39,105 nucleotides of DNA from CAMLQK01 sp964654135 (GCA_964654135.1 CAZZHV010000008.1:1-39105); one strand, 5' to 3'; shown: positions 33,028-39,105, counted from the stretch's first letter. Notes: a model not told the origin generated them from the letters alone. Translations and numbers: made by a program.

Positions 33028-33069
33028 CTCGACCTAAAGGCTGCAAAAATTCCAGTTCTTTGGGTCGAG
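33028..33069 (-). other. Distal hairpin of the 33.2 kb unit
   Basis: CTCGACCTAAAG/CTTTGGGTCGAG, 12 bp with one G-T, at the far 3' end without a T tract. Confidence 0.75.
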
Positions 33070-33083
33070 AGATAGAGTAGTAC
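33070..33083 (-). repeat. 3' panhandle segment of the 33.2 kb unit
   Basis: AGATAGAGTAGTAC, perfect reverse complement of 33767-33780 in the leader. It lies between the two 3' hairpins. Confidence 0.9.
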
Positions 33084-33109
33084 GGATGGTTGTGGTGCGG
33101 TGCGCCTTT

Positions 33110-33172
33110 GGGCGGCAGGGCTGGTTGTCGGCTAGGCCGGCATCCATGACTTATTAGTCTACCCTGCCGCCC
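33110..33172 (-). other. Proximal hairpin of the 33.2 kb unit
   Basis: GGGCGGCAGGG/CCCTGCCGCCC, 11-bp perfect stem, large loop with GCCGGC. Confidence 0.85.
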
Positions 33173-33195
33173 GCAGTGCTACATGCGTTCTGTGA

Positions 33196-33747
33196 TCAGA
33201 ACTGTGTGCGCTGGGGCTTGCCCACGCAGATCAGCGTGCCGTCGGCGCGAACCGTGGCGCACGAGAACTTGATGTTCTTGAGCTCGTCCTCCCTGAGAAC
33301 GCGGATGCGGAGCGTCTTGCCCTGCATGATGGGGTGGTACGGGTACGACTCGCCGGAGTCCGGGTCGGTGAGGTCGAAGCTGAAGTCGATCCACTCGTGC
33401 TGCAGGCGCTCGGTGAGCTCCTCTTCCGCTTTGGTGAGCTCCGGCTCGTCCTCGTCGTCCTCGTTCAGGGCGTCGCGCATCTTCTCGTCGAGAACGGCGA
33501 GGTCCTGCGGGGCCACGATGCGAGCCTCGAACGGCAGCGACATCGCCAGCTCGGGGCGCAGAACGACCTTGTCGCCGTCCTGAGTCAGGCCGAGCTCCTT
33601 GTCGAGCTGCAGGATCTTGGCGATCTCGCTGGCGGCGGAGCCCTCGTGGTACATCATGGCGTCGAAGCTGTCCTCGACACGCTGCAGTGCATCTTCGACA
33701 CTGTCGGAGTTGCTGATGCCGCGAGTCATGTCCATGTCAGTCGACAT
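33196..33747 (-). CDS. Acidic soluble protein of unknown function, GC-rich unit
   Basis: 183 aa. The N-terminal half is helical (SNSDSVEDALQRVEDSFDAMMYHEGSAASEIAKIL), an acidic run (NEDDEDEPELTKAEEELTE) sits near 94-112, and the C-terminal third is beta-rich (KTLRIRVLREDELKNIKFSCATVRADGTLICVG). No membrane segment or known motif. AAGGG precedes the ATG and lies in a CCC/GGG hairpin. Codon third positions are mostly C or G, in contrast to the VOC and ogt neighbours. Confidence 0.78.
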   Translation of the reverse strand: MSTDMDMTRGISNSDSVEDALQRVEDSFDAMMYHEGSAASEIAKILQLDKELGLTQDGDKVVLRPELAMSLPFEARIVAPQDLAVLDEKMRDALNEDDEDEPELTKAEEELTERLQHEWIDFSFDLTDPDSGESYPYHPIMQGKTLRIRVLREDELKNIKFSCATVRADGTLICVGKPQRTQF

Positions 33748-33766
33748 GTGCGTTCCCTTCTCTCGG

Positions 33767-33780
33767 GTACTACTCTATCT
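33767..33780 (-). repeat. 5' panhandle segment of the 33.2 kb unit
   Basis: GTACTACTCTATCT, perfect reverse complement of 33070-33083, 20 nt upstream of the start codon. Confidence 0.9.
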
Positions 33781-33805
33781 GAGTTGCCACGTTTGTGACT
33801 AAATT

Positions 33806-33834
33806 ATTCTAATTTAAAATTGACAAAAATACAA
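33806..33834 (-). promoter_or_regulatory. Promoter of the 33.2 kb unit
   Basis: Minus strand TTGTAT (33829-33834), 17-bp spacer, TAGAAT (33806-33811). Confidence 0.65.
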
Positions 33835-33851
33835 CTATATTTTAATAAAAG

Positions 33852-34325
33852 CTATAAGACGCCTTCAAGTTGCAAGAGCATTCGTTTGCTTTCGATGCCA
33901 CCAGCAAAACCAGAGAGTTTGCCAGTGCTGCCCAGTACACGATGACACGGAACGATGATTGATAGTGGATTCCGACCGATTGCGCTCGCTACCGCACGTA
34001 CAGCTGTTGGCGAACCGATAGCGTCTGCAATCTGTTGGTAGGTTCGAGTTTCTCCAAAGCCGATAGTAGATAGCTCGTTCCAAACTCGCTTTTGGAAAGG
34101 TGTGCCAGTTGTTAAGAACGGTACGTCAAACCCAGTGCGCTTGCGCGTGAAATAGTCGTCGAGCTGTTTGATTACGGGCTCAAATTGAGTCTTGTCTTCG
34201 ACCCAATCGTCACTAGGTACGGGTGTATGCTTGTATACGTCCCAATAAATGGCATAGAGCGTAGCTCCGTCTCCAGTAAGCAATACCTTGCCGACCGGCG
34301 TATCTAAGCGCGTGTAGTACATCAT
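33852..34325 (-). CDS. ogt: Methylated-DNA-protein-cysteine methyltransferase
   Basis: 157 aa. The acceptor cysteine is in IVPCHRVLGSTGKLSGFAGG (Cys127), and the helix-turn-helix region GETRTYQQIADAIGSPTAVRAVASAIGRNP is complete. It removes alkyl groups from O6-guanine in one irreversible step. TATGAT lies 9 nt before the ATG with no ribosome-binding site, a near-leaderless pattern. Confidence 0.96.
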   Translation of the reverse strand: MMYYTRLDTPVGKVLLTGDGATLYAIYWDVYKHTPVPSDDWVEDKTQFEPVIKQLDDYFTRKRTGFDVPFLTTGTPFQKRVWNELSTIGFGETRTYQQIADAIGSPTAVRAVASAIGRNPLSIIVPCHRVLGSTGKLSGFAGGIESKRMLLQLEGVL

Positions 34326-34360
34326 ATAGAACCTATCATATCACGCCGGTGTATCTCTGT

Positions 34361-34897
34361 TTAGAGCTTGTCTAGTTCGTAAGTCCAGCCTGGCTGCCAT
34401 TGCCACGGAGCAAGCACGGCATCACGCAGATTTTTGTGATTAACCCATACATCGAGGCCATATTGCGTGGCGCGGTGACCTACAATAAGCACAGTTTTGC
34501 CGTTATAATTCTTGAGCAAATCCTGCAGGAATGCTTTCATGCGCAACGACGTTTCCTCGTAGCTTTCGCCGTTTGGAAATGGCTGGAGGAGCGCCTGCTC
34601 TCTATAAGCATCGATAACGTCTTTGGACTGACGGCTCATGTCGCCGTAGTTGCATTCGCGCAAGCGCTTATCTTGGACAATCGGGTATTTATCGCCAAAT
34701 GCAATCTGCGCGGTCTCGTATGATCTGCGCAGATCAGAGCAAAATATAGCATCAAGGTATGTTCCCACGTAGCGTTCGCCAAGGCTCTTGGCTTGCTCCC
34801 TACCGAGTGGCGACAGCAATGCGTCGTACCAGCCCGCCGCTAATCTTGCTTCGTTGTCTTCTGTTGTTGCGTGCGACTCAAAGTAAATGGTGACCAT
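34361..34897 (-). CDS. Histidine-phosphatase-superfamily protein with altered RHG motif
   Basis: 178 aa. The fold is clear from LSPLGREQAKSLGERY, FCSDLRRSYETAQIAFG, LRECNYGDMSRQS and VLIVGHRATQYGL. The N-terminal motif reads ESHATT where the family has RHGET: the catalytic His is kept, but the preceding Arg is Ser. Activity may be reduced or changed. AGGAGG supports the start. Confidence 0.88.
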   Translation of the reverse strand: MVTIYFESHATTEDNEARLAAGWYDALLSPLGREQAKSLGERYVGTYLDAIFCSDLRRSYETAQIAFGDKYPIVQDKRLRECNYGDMSRQSKDVIDAYREQALLQPFPNGESYEETSLRMKAFLQDLLKNYNGKTVLIVGHRATQYGLDVWVNHKNLRDAVLAPWQWQPGWTYELDKL

Positions 34898-34916
34898 GCG
34901 GTCCTCCTTTATGTTT

Positions 34917-35549
34917 TTAGGCTATGCCCTTGCCATTGACGATGGTGTGGTTGTTGCCGTCAAATAGCACAGCTTGTGAATCTTTTAGTTCGATAATGTT
35001 TTTGCCATCATGGACTTCGTGAAATACCGGCAGCACATTTGCAAATTCAGGATTATCTACGTGTGGCAAAATGGCGTACGGTACAAGGTCGAGACCTTCT
35101 GCAATAACAGCTTCGGCAAACGAAGGTTCATCTGCAGATTCCACACCTGCAATAGAAATTCCGGCTACAAGTGCCCCGGCACTATCACCGCCATATACGA
35201 TACCCTGGTCAAGTAGTTTGCCAATAATTTGCTCGAAACCGCTGCGACGCATTTGGTAGCGCAACATGTAGGTATTGCCACCTCTGGCCCATATTAGGTC
35301 GTAGTTGCTCAGTACTTGCTCGAGCTTGTCGGCGTCGGAATAGTCTTGCAGGTCGACAATGGTTACCTGGAGGCCAAGATCTTCTAGATAGGCGGTTAAT
35401 TCGTTTGAGCCAAAGTCCTTAACTCTCTTAATATAGTAATCCTTGGCGTTTGGAATAAGTGCCACCTTAATATCAGCTAATGGCTTTCCAACAAGCTGGC
35501 TTAATGCTTCCGGAACAGGTATGCGAAATGAAGAAAGATAGAGTTTCAT
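34917..35549 (-). CDS. Peptidase S51 family protein (dipeptidase E-like)
   Basis: 210 aa. The nucleophile elbow YGGDSAGALVAG (Ser123), the upstream WARGGNTYMLRYQM loop and the late His in ILPHVDNPEF match the S51 family (aspartyl dipeptidase / cyanophycinase-like). TATTAT lies 6 nt before the ATG, a leaderless pattern. It is followed 20 nt later by the histidine-phosphatase-like gene. Confidence 0.92.
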   Translation of the reverse strand: MKLYLSSFRIPVPEALSQLVGKPLADIKVALIPNAKDYYIKRVKDFGSNELTAYLEDLGLQVTIVDLQDYSDADKLEQVLSNYDLIWARGGNTYMLRYQMRRSGFEQIIGKLLDQGIVYGGDSAGALVAGISIAGVESADEPSFAEAVIAEGLDLVPYAILPHVDNPEFANVLPVFHEVHDGKNIIELKDSQAVLFDGNNHTIVNGKGIA

Positions 35550-35607
35550 GCACCTATAATAGCGTAGATTGCATGAAAATCCTGTTAACTATTGTAAGTT
35601 GTGTTGC

Positions 35608-36876
35608 CTAAAGATATTTGTTGAGATTGTCAGCATGCTCGATGAGCTTTTTATTGCCGGACTTTTTAGCGTAGCTACGCATGCGCTTAATGGTTCCAGC
35701 GTGCTCCTTGATCGATTTAGTCGTCAGGTTTGCACTAAGCTTTTTCTGCTCCTCAAAAAACAGTGCTTCGTAACACTGCTGGATACGCGTTTGGTCGCCT
35801 ACGTGCTCGAAAGCCTTAATTGCGTCGTGGTAGCGATGTGCTTGATACTGATGCGATCCTTCCGCCTTCCAACTACCCTGTATGAGCTCGCTGCTCTTGA
35901 GCGAATGCTGAGCAAAGCGCCGTGCGGCAGCGTAATTGTGGTGCTCTATTTCATATATTGCGCCGTTAGTACCGACAGCGTGCAGGAGTGTCATATCCTG
36001 GCTGGTTTTTGCGACTTTTAGTGCTTGAGTGTAGTTGTTGCGCTCCATTAAGGATTTAACCAATCTGTTATAGGCGGCTTTGAGGTTACGCGTAACAAGA
36101 TCTCGATTGTGAGACAAAATAAATGCCAAACGTGAGGCTTGCAGCAAATCTTCGGCAGCAACTTCGTGCGTAGCCAGATACGAATCGGTTGTGTCCAGCA
36201 GGTTGATGCTTACAATTTCTTCTAGAGGTAGCACCTCGTTTTCTACTTCGTGGTCGTAGTTTCTAAACGTGCCATTAGTCGCTTCAATATCAATGCCACT
36301 GTAGTGGAGTGCTACATGTCCCGGAAGCACGCGCACTTCAAGATCCTGCACATCATAATAGCGTGAGTAAAGATAGATGTAGAGCGTGACAATTTGGTTG
36401 CAGTCGCCTATGAGTTTTTCGTTCGTTGGATCGCGTAGCAGTCGTCCAAATGAGCTCGATTCGCGATACTCGTATGTGCCTCGTCGCGGTGAAAAATAAT
36501 CTGTAAGTGCTTGCAGCAACACGGTCCTGTCTGGGTCTGGCGTTGCGTGTGGTGCTATCTGGTGAGCATGGGCCATGACTGTATCCACCAGCGGAGTGTT
36601 ATTAGTATAAAAACGGTCGAAATCATCGGCTATGAGCTGCACATTAGCGTAGAGTTTCTTACGTTCGCCTTTGCTTAAATATTTGTAGCCTTTATAGCGA
36701 TACTCGGTCCAGAGGTTAATAGTGGCGATGTCTTGCTGTAAAAGCGTATTGAGTTTGGCTTTTGTCCGTTGCCGGTTACTGCGCTCCGTTAGGCTTTTAA
36801 AAAAGCGTGCAACTGTTCGCTCGCGAGCATCGGTGTATGGTGTAAAAAAATAGAAGATTCTGCGGATAAATCCCAT
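35608..36876 (-). CDS. Transglutaminase-like protein with TPR-type repeats
   Basis: 422 aa. A papain-like triad is visible: Cys159 in IGDCNQIVTLYIYLYSRYY, His187 in VLPGHVALHYSG and Asp196 in IDIEATNG. This is the transglutaminase-core arrangement. The C-terminal 170 residues form helical hairpins resembling TPRs (NNYTQALKVAKTSQ; NYAAARRFAQHSLKSS; RYHDAIKAFEHVGD). It may be a protease or crosslinking enzyme with a protein-binding tail, probably cytoplasmic because no signal is seen. TACACT 6 nt before the ATG suggests a leaderless mRNA. Confidence 0.82.
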   Translation of the reverse strand: MGFIRRIFYFFTPYTDARERTVARFFKSLTERSNRQRTKAKLNTLLQQDIATINLWTEYRYKGYKYLSKGERKKLYANVQLIADDFDRFYTNNTPLVDTVMAHAHQIAPHATPDPDRTVLLQALTDYFSPRRGTYEYRESSSFGRLLRDPTNEKLIGDCNQIVTLYIYLYSRYYDVQDLEVRVLPGHVALHYSGIDIEATNGTFRNYDHEVENEVLPLEEIVSINLLDTTDSYLATHEVAAEDLLQASRLAFILSHNRDLVTRNLKAAYNRLVKSLMERNNYTQALKVAKTSQDMTLLHAVGTNGAIYEIEHHNYAAARRFAQHSLKSSELIQGSWKAEGSHQYQAHRYHDAIKAFEHVGDQTRIQQCYEALFFEEQKKLSANLTTKSIKEHAGTIKRMRSYAKKSGNKKLIEHADNLNKYL

Positions 36877-36916
36877 AGCATTAGTGTATCAGGAACATAG
36901 TAGTCTGTAGAGTCGG

Positions 36917-36955
36917 GCATCTGGCGGGAGGTGGTCGGGGTCTCCCGCCAGATGC
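36917..36955 (-). other. 14-bp hairpin in the 3' UTR of the peptidoglycan-binding gene
   Basis: GCATCTGGCGGGAG/CTCCCGCCAGATGC, perfect. A second hairpin, GACCG/CGGTC with GGG/CCC, lies nearer the stop. Between them AGATTGATGGATG (36956-36968) matches the reverse complement of 37650-37662 in 12 of 13 positions. Confidence 0.85.
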
Positions 36956-36988
36956 AGATTGATGGATGGGACCGGGGTTTCCCTCGGT

Positions 36989-37609
36989 CTAGTTGGGGCT
37001 CGCGAAGATGTGGCAGTAGATCATGCCAGCCGAGAACGTCCAGGGATTGGGCGCTTTCTTCCACTCGCTTGCCGTCGGCAGCCGGTGCTTCCAGATGACC
37101 TTGGCGATGCGTCCAGCACCGACGAAGTTGCCCTTGACGCCGTCGACCAGACAGTCACCGATCGGCTTGCCCTGGGATATGGCACCACCCGGATCACCGT
37201 TGGGCTGTTCGTTGTAGGCAGTACCCCCGCCGTTGAGGTCGCCGTTGTCGTCCATGATGATGAACGTCGTCGGCACCACCTGGGCGCAGTCGTAGCGCAG
37301 GTCCTCCGGCAGGCCCATGACGATGAGGTCTCCGGTCTGAGGACCGACGATTCCATCTGCGGGCAGGCCGTGGGCGCTCTGGTACTGCTTGACCGCCGCA
37401 TAGGTCTGGGGGCCGAACTGGCCGTCCATCACGACGTCGACAGCTCCCTGTACGCAGCGCACCCCACCGGGTACGTTTGCATAGTGCGAGCCGGGGCCGA
37501 TGTACGGGCTGTCCGGGTTGGCACTGGCACCGCTGGCGGTACCGAATACCAACGCCAGGCCGAGCATGCCGGTGGCTGTTGCGGTGGCGGCTATGCGCTT
37601 GGCGCGCAT
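36989..37609 (-). CDS. Secreted peptidoglycan-binding protein, GC-rich unit
   Basis: 206 aa from MRAKRIAATATATG; CGGAGTG supports the ATG at 37609, and the longer frame is leader. A Sec signal peptide (1-30) ends in ASGASA before NPDSP. A PG_binding_1 domain follows (about 50-98: VMDGQFGPQTYAAVKQYQSAHGLPADGIVGPQT). The C-terminal half (100-206) has no recognised domain. Four cysteines in the mature part could form two disulphides. The signal peptide style (Ala/Thr-rich) is that of Actinobacteria and unlike the long basic tails of the two RICIN enzymes here. Third positions are mostly G/C. Confidence 0.9.
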   Translation of the reverse strand: MRAKRIAATATATGMLGLALVFGTASGASANPDSPYIGPGSHYANVPGGVRCVQGAVDVVMDGQFGPQTYAAVKQYQSAHGLPADGIVGPQTGDLIVMGLPEDLRYDCAQVVPTTFIIMDDNGDLNGGGTAYNEQPNGDPGGAISQGKPIGDCLVDGVKGNFVGAGRIAKVIWKHRLPTASEWKKAPNPWTFSAGMIYCHIFASPN

Positions 37610-37649
37610 GGCATCACTCCGAACTTGTCTGTGCACGCGAGGCGCGCAG

Positions 37650-37713
37650 CATCCATTAATCTTTTGTGCAGGTTGCACGCCATGATTCTAACACATGCTG
37701 CCAAATCTGTACG
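37650..37713 (-). promoter_or_regulatory. Leader and promoter of the peptidoglycan-binding gene
   Basis: Extended -10 TGTTAGAAT (TAGAAT at 37685-37690) with a weak -35 (CGTACA, 37708-37713, 17-bp spacer). The leader carries the hairpin GTGCA ACC TGCAC, including GCAACCTGCA (37667-37676 complement), and the panhandle segment 37650-37662. Confidence 0.6.
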
Positions 37714-37730
37714 TGACGATCGTAAAAAAG

Positions 37731-38345
37731 CTATGCGACGTTGCCAACAGCTTCCGGGATTGGCTCTGCTCTACGGAACTTGCTAAAAACGGTGATAGTT
37801 AACACGTAGGTAAGGTTGATCCCCAGAATATATGCGGTAAAAAGCCAATGGGACAGCTGCCAGTTGTGGATAGCCAGCAAGGTGACAGCCATGCTTACAA
37901 TCGAAAGAATATATGCAGTAGGATGTTCACTTTCTGGATCGCGATACGACTTTAAAATAGTAGGAACGCTAGAGAAAATATCAGCCAAAATGCTCATAAG
38001 CAGCGCCATGAGCGGATCTTTACTTACAAGCCAGAGGATAATTCCAATAATTGTCAAAAAAATGCACCACTTATCGGAGTAGCTCAGCGCAATTTTGTAG
38101 CCGCCTTTGTGAAGCGCAGCGATACATACGGCTATAGGGCTGATGCCTATGGCGAGCGTAACGAACGCTTCCGGTCCAGCGCCTTTTACGAGCTGGACAG
38201 CAAACGCGATAAGGGCAGTTATACTCCAGAAGAACCAGCTGATAATACTAGGTTTGGCGATGCCGTCCCAGGTAGCCTTAAAATAACTTGCTCCTGATGC
38301 TAATCGCAACAAAACGGCAACAACAATAAAACTAGCTGGCAGCAT
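37731..38345 (-). CDS. Multi-spanning membrane protein, unknown
   Basis: 204 aa with six to seven hydrophobic segments, including WDGIAKPSIISWFFWSITALIAFAV and DPLMALLMSILADIFSSVPTILKSYRDPESEHPTAYILSIVSM. The repeated xxPxxxSxxxW pattern is reminiscent of PQ-loop or SemiSWEET-like carriers, but the match is weak. GGGGAAG supports the start. Confidence 0.75.
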   Translation of the reverse strand: MLPASFIVVAVLLRLASGASYFKATWDGIAKPSIISWFFWSITALIAFAVQLVKGAGPEAFVTLAIGISPIAVCIAALHKGGYKIALSYSDKWCIFLTIIGIILWLVSKDPLMALLMSILADIFSSVPTILKSYRDPESEHPTAYILSIVSMAVTLLAIHNWQLSHWLFTAYILGINLTYVLTITVFSKFRRAEPIPEAVGNVA

Positions 38346-38434
38346 GGCTTCCCCTATTCTTTATTTTTATCGACGGTTGATATTAGCGGTTACTCGTACG
38401 TAACTTTCTTAAGGTGCCAGTATAGCATGGCGAG

Positions 38435-38479
38435 AGCCAAGAAAAAACGACCAAACGTATCTGATCGTTTTTCTTGGCT
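38435..38479 (-). terminator. Strong terminator
   Basis: AGCCAAGAAAAAACGA/TCGTTTTTCTTGGCT, following the VOC gene on the minus strand. Confidence 0.85.
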
Positions 38480-38501
38480 TCGGGACTGGATCCGAACCAG
38501 C
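38475..38501 (-). repeat. Partial copy of a tRNA 3' end
   Basis: Minus strand GCTGGTTCGGATCCAGTCCC-GAAGCCA matches the 3' end of the tRNA at 39070-39097 in about 25 of 28 positions with one deletion. Only the T arm and part of the acceptor are present, so it is not a functional tRNA. Confidence 0.75.
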
Positions 38502-38510
38502 TATTCGGCT

Positions 38511-38909
38511 TTATGCATTCTGCGAAATATTTATCATCCAGCTGACGCCAAACTTATCCTGTACCATGCCAAATTCGTCGCCCCATGATTCTTTTTCTAG
38601 GGATTTAGTAATGCTTCCACCTTCGGCAAGCTTCTCAAAATAGCCACGGAGTTCGTCGGCGTTATTGCCACTGAGGGAGAGGCTAAATCCGCTTAGACCC
38701 TGAGCGTCCATGCCGTCGCTAGCCATAATGATAGGTTTGCCATCGACCGCGAGCTGGGCGTGCATTACACCGTCCGCTGGCGCGTCGGGTACATGCTGGT
38801 CTGCAAAGGTGCTGATAGTGAGCTCACCACCAAAAATAGACTTGTAAAATTCCATGGCCTCACGAGTTTTGCCATTAAAACTGACATACGGATTCAAAAT
38901 TGCCTGCAT
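38511..38909 (-). CDS. VOC-superfamily protein, PhnB-like
   Basis: 132 aa. NPYVSFNGKTREAMEFYKSIFGGELTISTF and FGMVQDKFGVSWMINI identify the PhnB-like glyoxalase fold. Substrate unknown. AAGGGG supports the start. It lies between the tRNA 3' end and its partial copy. Confidence 0.92.
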   Translation of the reverse strand: MQAILNPYVSFNGKTREAMEFYKSIFGGELTISTFADQHVPDAPADGVMHAQLAVDGKPIIMASDGMDAQGLSGFSLSLSGNNADELRGYFEKLAEGGSITKSLEKESWGDEFGMVQDKFGVSWMINISQNA

Positions 38910-39011
38910 ATAATCCCCTTCTTTTATGATATCTAGTATAGACTGCCAGAATAATTTTACCTAAGGCAGTAAGGCCGCCTGTGCAGCTGCATGACAATTT
39001 TTGGAGAAAAC

Positions 39012-39034
39012 AAAAAGCCGCCGGTTAAGGCGAC
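39012..39034 (-). terminator. Terminator of the tRNA
   Basis: Minus strand GTCGCC, TTAACC, GGCGGC, TTTTTG, about 36 nt beyond the tRNA 3' end. Confidence 0.65.
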
Positions 39035-39069
39035 TCTCGGTTTTAAGACTTTTTTGGCGGACAATTCCC

Positions 39070-39105
39070 TGGCTCCGGGGACTGGATTCGAACCAGCGAC
39101 CTAGT
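39070..39105 (-). tRNA. tRNA 3' part (probably tRNA-Gln), cut by the window edge
   Basis: The minus strand shows a T arm GCTGG TTCGAAT CCAGT, acceptor 3' strand CCCCGGA, discriminator G and an encoded CCA. The acceptor implies a U1-A72 pair, which with G73 is typical of bacterial tRNA-Gln. The anticodon is outside the window, so identity is inferred. Confidence 0.8.

Noticed and set aside
10792..37609. GC-rich genes as contamination or chimeric assembly with actinobacterial DNA
   Set aside because: Each ORF is joined at both ends to AT-rich promoter and terminator sequence of local type, eight separate times, without N gaps; a misassembly would not supply promoters with uniform spacing.
1..39105. 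CRISPR arrays or defence loci
   Set aside because: No regularly spaced repeats and no Cas-like proteins were seen on either strand.
1..39105. Alternative genetic code (UGA as Gly)
   Set aside because: UGA ends several well-conserved proteins at the expected length, including the exonuclease and FtsH-like genes, and no in-frame UGA was needed in any recognised gene.

Overview
The window looks like chromosomal DNA of a small-genome, fermentative bacterium of the Patescibacteria (CPR) type, most plausibly a Saccharibacteria (TM7) relative. The argument is indirect: compact genes, many apparently leaderless transcripts, gpmA/eno/D-lactate-dehydrogenase fermentation genes, many small membrane or hypothetical proteins, and secreted lectin-glycosidases. 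There is no rRNA or ribosomal-protein gene to confirm it. UGA is read as stop throughout, so the Gracilibacteria code is not in use.

Layout. 1-5.1 kb: histidine kinase (cut by the window edge) and response regulator, a penicillin-interacting serine hydrolase, a membrane protein, a DnaQ-like exonuclease, a small acidic protein, TspO. 5.1-7.6 kb: a secreted RICIN-FN3-GH6 cellulase-type enzyme and a membrane protein. 7.6-10.6 kb: phosphoglycerate mutase and a D-2-hydroxyacid dehydrogenase, divergent from enolase. 10.6-21.5 kb: ordinary genes (ABC-F, HIT, YdjM-like, cupredoxin, a proline/glutamate-rich membrane protein) alternating with four GC-rich single-gene units (FtsH-like, TerC/DUF475, an unknown, TerD). 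A 100-N scaffold gap at 21.49 kb is flanked by an identical 55-mer. 21.9-25.1 kb: secreted RICIN-GH16 glucanase, flavodoxin, MEDS-domain protein, DUF3817. 25.2-38.3 kb: ordinary genes (hydrolase, NmrA-like, RRM, TrmB-like, HD-like, GNAT, VOC, Ogt, phosphatase, peptidase S51, transglutaminase-TPR) alternating with four more GC-rich units (multi-TM protein, zinc-ribbon protein, acidic protein, secreted peptidoglycan-binding protein). The window ends in a VOC gene and the 3' part of a tRNA, probably tRNA-Gln.

The main observation is the set of eight GC-rich units. Each has one ORF with actinobacterial-looking codon use (third positions mostly G or C), its own AT-rich promoter of local type with a 17-bp spacer, a structured 5' leader of about 35-185 nt, and a structured 3' UTR. 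The 3' UTR usually holds a long nested hairpin with stacked stems. In seven of eight units I also find a segment of the 5' leader complementary to a segment of the 3' UTR: 16 nt perfect for terC, 14 nt perfect twice, 14 bp with two G-U wobbles, 14 bp with two bulges, 12 of 13, and one composite pairing. The sequence differs from unit to unit. The mRNAs could therefore close into panhandles, and several pairings compete with local hairpins. Surrounding genes are mostly leaderless or have short leaders and mixed codon use. I read this as a family of host-type genes kept under symbiont promoters in a special RNA architecture. Delivery of these RNAs or proteins to an actinobacterial host is a speculative but testable explanation; the simpler alternative is a series of gene acquisitions from Actinobacteria.
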